A stretch of 64,000 nucleotides of DNA from Occultella aeris (GTDB lineage: Bacteria > Actinomycetota > Actinomycetes > Actinomycetales > Beutenbergiaceae): positions 58,648 through 122,647 of the forward strand of contig NZ_CACRYJ010000028.1 of NCBI RefSeq assembly GCF_902703175.1, given 5' to 3'. The translations under genes and the position numbers were made by a program. Positions 61,229 to 64,000 of the stretch are shown here, piece after piece; position 1 is the first letter of the stretch, and every line of letters starts with the position of its first letter. The notes beneath the pieces are model-generated. The model was given only the letters and a program-made list of their open reading frames with translations. It was not told the DNA's origin and did not search any database.

Positions 61229-61777
61229 ATGAGTGAGGAGTCCCGGCGGGGACCGGTGGGCGTGCGCGAGGCCGGGCCTGAGGATTCCGAGTTCCTGGTG
61301 GACATGCTGCTCGAGGCGTTCAACTGGCGGGGCGAGGAGCGATTCACCCGCAAGCAGATCCTGAAGGACAAGTCCACCTCGCTGTATGTGGCCGGCTGGC
61401 AGCGCGCGGGGGACATCGGCGTGATCGCCGTCGACCTCGCCGGCCCGAGCGGACTGCAGATCCCGATCGGCGCCGCCTGGCTGCGCCAGTTCCCGGCGCG
61501 CAACCCGGGCTACGGGTTCGTCGCCGAGGACGTGCCGGAGCTGTCGATGGCGGTGGTGCCGCACCAGCGCGGCCGCGGCATCGGCACCGGTCTGGTCCGT
61601 TCCCTGATGACCAAGGCACGCGACCAGGGCATCCGCAGGATCAGCCTGAGCGTCGAGGACGGCAACCCCGCGCTGCGCCTCTACAAGTCGCTCGGCTTCA
61701 CCGAGGTCGGGCGCAACGGGGACGCGACGACCATGGTGGCCACGCTCGACTCCACGACTCAGGTCGTCGGGAAGTAG
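61229..61777 (+). CDS. GNAT family N-acetyltransferase
   Basis: A 182-residue protein. The acetyl-CoA loop is VVPHQRGRGIGTGLVRSLM (about 109-127), followed by ISLSVEDGNPALRLYKSLGFTEVGRNGDATTMV, the classic GNAT end. A ribosome site (GAAGGAAGG) lies upstream of the ATG. It converges on a lipoprotein gene, and the two 3' ends overlap by 19 bases. The substrate is unknown. Confidence 0.93.
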   Translation: MSEESRRGPVGVREAGPEDSEFLVDMLLEAFNWRGEERFTRKQILKDKSTSLYVAGWQRAGDIGVIAVDLAGPSGLQIPIGAAWLRQFPARNPGYGFVAEDVPELSMAVVPHQRGRGIGTGLVRSLMTKARDQGIRRISLSVEDGNPALRLYKSLGFTEVGRNGDATTMVATLDSTTQVVGK

Positions 61778-62610
61778 ACCACCCGCAGGTCCCGGCCGAG
61801 GACGACCTCGAACCGGCCGATGACCTGGTTGGACTCCCCGACGAGGTACACGACGTGCGTGCTGCCCGCCCGCTCCTGCGGCAGCTCGAGCACGTGGTAC
61901 CTGCCCGTCGTCGCACGGGCCACCGACGCGAACACGGCGAGCTCGGTGTCGCTCGCGTTCACGCCGCCGCTGAGCTGCTCGAGTGCCTCCCACTCCTCGT
62001 TCAGCGCCAGGCGCAGGAACCGGTCCACCGCCCCGGTGGGTGAGTTCAGCCCGATCCCCGAGTCCCGCACGATGTCGGTGCCGTCGCGCGCGAGCGCCCA
62101 CACCGCCGTCAGTCCGTCGTCGCCCCAGCCGATCAGGAACTCGGCCTCGGCCTCGCGGGTGGCACCGCCACGCTGGGTGATCGTGGTGATGAGGTCGACG
62201 GCGGCAACCGGTCGGGAGTTCTCCTCACCGACGACCGTGGTACCGGTGATCTCGACGCTCACGCCGGTCGGCGTGGTCGGGGACTGCGTCGCCAGGCGCA
62301 CGAGCTCGGCGCTGGTCGCGGCAGCGAACGCCTCCACCTGGTCACCCAGCTCCAGGGCCTGATCGAGCTCCGCGACGGCGACCGTCGGGGTCGCGCCCGC
62401 CGAGATGATCGTGGTGGCGTCGTCGCCGGAGACCAGGAACGCTCCGTACAGTTCCGTGAGCAGGGTCTGCAGGTCGGCCGTGGCCCCATCCGGGTCGACG
62501 GCGGGGGTGGGCTCCGGGCCGAGGGCGGTGGTCGGCGAGTTGGCACAGCCGGCCAACGCGGCCAGCGAGAGCACGGCGACGCACGCCATCGAGGTGCGCC
62601 TGAGGCCCAT
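61759..62610 (-). CDS. Putative lipoprotein
   Basis: A 283-residue secreted lipoprotein with lipobox LAGC (Cys22) after a hydrophobic signal. The mature part is acidic and Thr/Ala-rich, with alternating α and β segments (AVDLITTITQRGGATREAEAEFLIGWGDDG and VYLVGESNQVIGRFEVVLGRDLRVVYFPTT). No family is recognised. GGGGGAG precedes the ATG at 62610. It is divergent from the protein kinase gene and may be functionally linked to it. Confidence 0.8.
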   Translation of the reverse strand: MGLRRTSMACVAVLSLAALAGCANSPTTALGPEPTPAVDPDGATADLQTLLTELYGAFLVSGDDATTIISAGATPTVAVAELDQALELGDQVEAFAAATSAELVRLATQSPTTPTGVSVEITGTTVVGEENSRPVAAVDLITTITQRGGATREAEAEFLIGWGDDGLTAVWALARDGTDIVRDSGIGLNSPTGAVDRFLRLALNEEWEALEQLSGGVNASDTELAVFASVARATTGRYHVLELPQERAGSTHVVYLVGESNQVIGRFEVVLGRDLRVVYFPTT

Positions 62611-62716
62611 CGGTGTTCTCCCCCATATGATCGGACGCGTCATCGACGGACACGCGAGCCCAATCTAGCCGGTCCGCCGCACGGTTCGAACTGACACGAG
62701 TCCCCGGGGGAGGTAC

Positions 62717-64000
62717 ATGACCGAGCAGCGCATCCAGCCGCCGCCCGAGATCTCCGGCTATGTCTACAAGTACCCGATCGGGCACGGCGGGTTCTCGGAC
62801 GTGTACCTGTACCAGCAGCTGATGCCGCGCCGGGACGTGGCGATCAAGGTGCTCCGCACGGACGCGCTGACCGACGCGAGCAGGCGCCAGTTCAGCGCCG
62901 AGGCGAACCTGATGGCCCGGCTGTCCAACCACACCAACATCGCCTCCATCTACTCCTCGGATGTCGACGGCGACGGTCAGCCCTACCTGGTGATGGAGTA
63001 CTGCTCGGGCGGCAGCCTCGGCGAGCACTACCGGAACTTCCCGTTGTCCGTGAAGGACGTGCTCACGCTCGGCGTGCGGCTGAGCAGTGCGCTCGAGGCC
63101 GCGCACCGCGCCGGGATCGTGCACCGCGACATCAAGCCGGCGAACATCCTGCTCACGGAGTACGGCGTGCCTGTGCTGTCCGACTTCGGCATCTCCACGA
63201 TCGACGAGGACTTCCCGGACGCCACGATCGCCCGGGCGCAGGTGTACGCCACTGTAGGGGCGGGGGCCAAGGACCTCGACACCTCGGACTCCATCGGCCT
63301 GAGCCTGCCGTGGGCGGCACCGGAGACGCTCGCCGAACCGCCGACGTCCGACACCCGGTCGGACCGGTACTCGCTGGCCGCCACGCTGTACTCGCTGCTC
63401 GAGGGCCGGTCCCCGCACGAGGTGCCCGGCGGTCCGAACGGCGCCTCCCACCTGACCGGGCGGATCCACACCGGTTTCGTCGCCCAGATGCAACGTTCAG
63501 ACGTGCCCCCTTCGCTGCGGGCGCTGCTCCGACGAGGGCTGTCCTACGACCCGGATGCCCGGTTCGACAGCTCCATCGCGATGGCCCAAGCGCTGCAGGA
63601 CGTGCAACGCGAGCTGGGATTCGAGGTCACCCCGCTCGAGGTGCCGAAGGGTGCCGCCCCGGCCCCCGAACCGCCGGATCCGGGCGAGACGCGGGTGCGC
63701 CCACGGGCCGCGCACGAGGTGGTGCGGATGCCCGTGCCGGAGGGCCACCAGACGCTCGCGCCCGGTGAAGTGCTGCCCGATCCGGATCAAGTCCCGGCTG
63801 CCGGCCCGCTTCCGTCGAGTCCGGTGACACCGCCGGCGCCCACCGCAGGCACGGTGTCGGCGCCGTCGGCACCCGCCGCGGCACCGCCGTCGGCCGTCCC
63901 GCCCACGGCGCCCTACGGCTATGGCGCCCCCGGCGCCACCCCGCCGGCGCAGCGCGAGCCCTACCGACACCAACCCGCACCGGCCCGCCCGAACCCGGCC
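62717..64000 (+). CDS. Serine/threonine protein kinase (3' end beyond window)
   Basis: At least 428 residues are visible and no stop is reached. The kinase domain has the glycine loop GHGGFSDVY (22-30), Lys44 in VAIKVL, the catalytic loop HRDIKPANIL (136-145) and Asp156 in SDFG. The activation segment between DFG and APE is about 45 residues, longer than in most Hanks-type kinases. The region after about 300 is Pro/Ala-rich and may lead to a membrane segment off the edge. GGGGGAGG precedes the ATG at 62717. Confidence 0.94.
   Translation, partial: MTEQRIQPPPEISGYVYKYPIGHGGFSDVYLYQQLMPRRDVAIKVLRTDALTDASRRQFSAEANLMARLSNHTNIASIYSSDVDGDGQPYLVMEYCSGGSLGEHYRNFPLSVKDVLTLGVRLSSALEAAHRAGIVHRDIKPANILLTEYGVPVLSDFGISTIDEDFPDATIARAQVYATVGAGAKDLDTSDSIGLSLPWAAPETLAEPPTSDTRSDRYSLAATLYSLLEGRSPHEVPGGPNGASHLTGRIHTGFVAQMQRSDVPPSLRALLRRGLSYDPDARFDSSIAMAQALQDVQRELGFEVTPLEVPKGAAPAPEPPDPGETRVRPRAAHEVVRMPVPEGHQTLAPGEVLPDPDQVPAAGPLPSSPVTPPAPTAGTVSAPSAPAAAPPSAVPPTAPYGYGAPGATPPAQREPYRHQPAPARPNPA

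Overview
The window is GC-rich, densely coding DNA from an actinomycete. A mycothiol S-conjugate amidase (mca), an LpqY-SugABC-type trehalose importer, a PIN-PhoH ATPase, an HTH-fused MurA homologue, a DUF4307 protein and several apparently leaderless genes together point to Actinomycetota, most likely Micrococcales (a Beutenbergia/Ruania/Cellulomonas-like lineage). This placement is inference from gene content. I saw no rRNA, tRNA, CRISPR array, transposase or integrase.

0-9.8 kb: a DUF6325/SHOCT pair, a small P-loop kinase, an SDR oxidoreductase divergent from a TetR regulator, a membrane protein, and an operon-like run of histidine kinase, NarL-type response regulator and fatty-acid desaturase that resembles a DesK-DesR-Des membrane-fluidity circuit. 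A metallophosphoesterase, an AraC/GyrI-like regulator and an acetyltransferase follow.

9.9-15.8 kb: an accessory-looking island of hypothetical genes. Several resemble immunity or secretion-associated families: an Imm1-like C-terminus, a T7SS-associated SseB-like protein, a YezG-like protein and a DUF4303-like protein. No toxin gene is visible beside them.

15.9-31.7 kb: housekeeping genes (ychF, an ABC exporter, rmuC), then a five-gene-scale unit for uptake and cleavage of a phosphodiester-type solute (two permeases, a Tat lipoprotein binding protein and a glycerophosphodiesterase), with a HAD phosphatase and a SorC regulator next to it. Then ispH, divergent from xseA-xseB-pfkB-type kinase-carbonic anhydrase, which is a tightly overlapping operon.

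31.7-45.5 kb: lpqY-sugA-sugB-sugC on the minus strand, a methyltransferase, an HTH-MurA fusion with a perfect palindrome over its own promoter, phoH, uppS, trhA, ppk2, and the mca/small membrane protein/nitrilase operon.

45.5-64 kb: DUF4307, a tandem pair of membrane-anchored HExxH metalloprotease-like genes (one frameshifted at a 5-bp tandem repeat), greA, ilvA, an AI-2E family permease, msrA, a methyltransferase, an FKBP isomerase, an acetylxylan-esterase-like hydrolase, a Bax-inhibitor-1 protein, an ABC transporter followed by a two-component system, an acetyltransferase, a lipoprotein, and a Ser/Thr protein kinase that runs off the right edge.

The observations most worth following are the frameshifted metalloprotease with its reversible-looking repeat, the self-contained HTH-MurA/operator unit, the DesKR-like desaturase locus and the immunity-like island.
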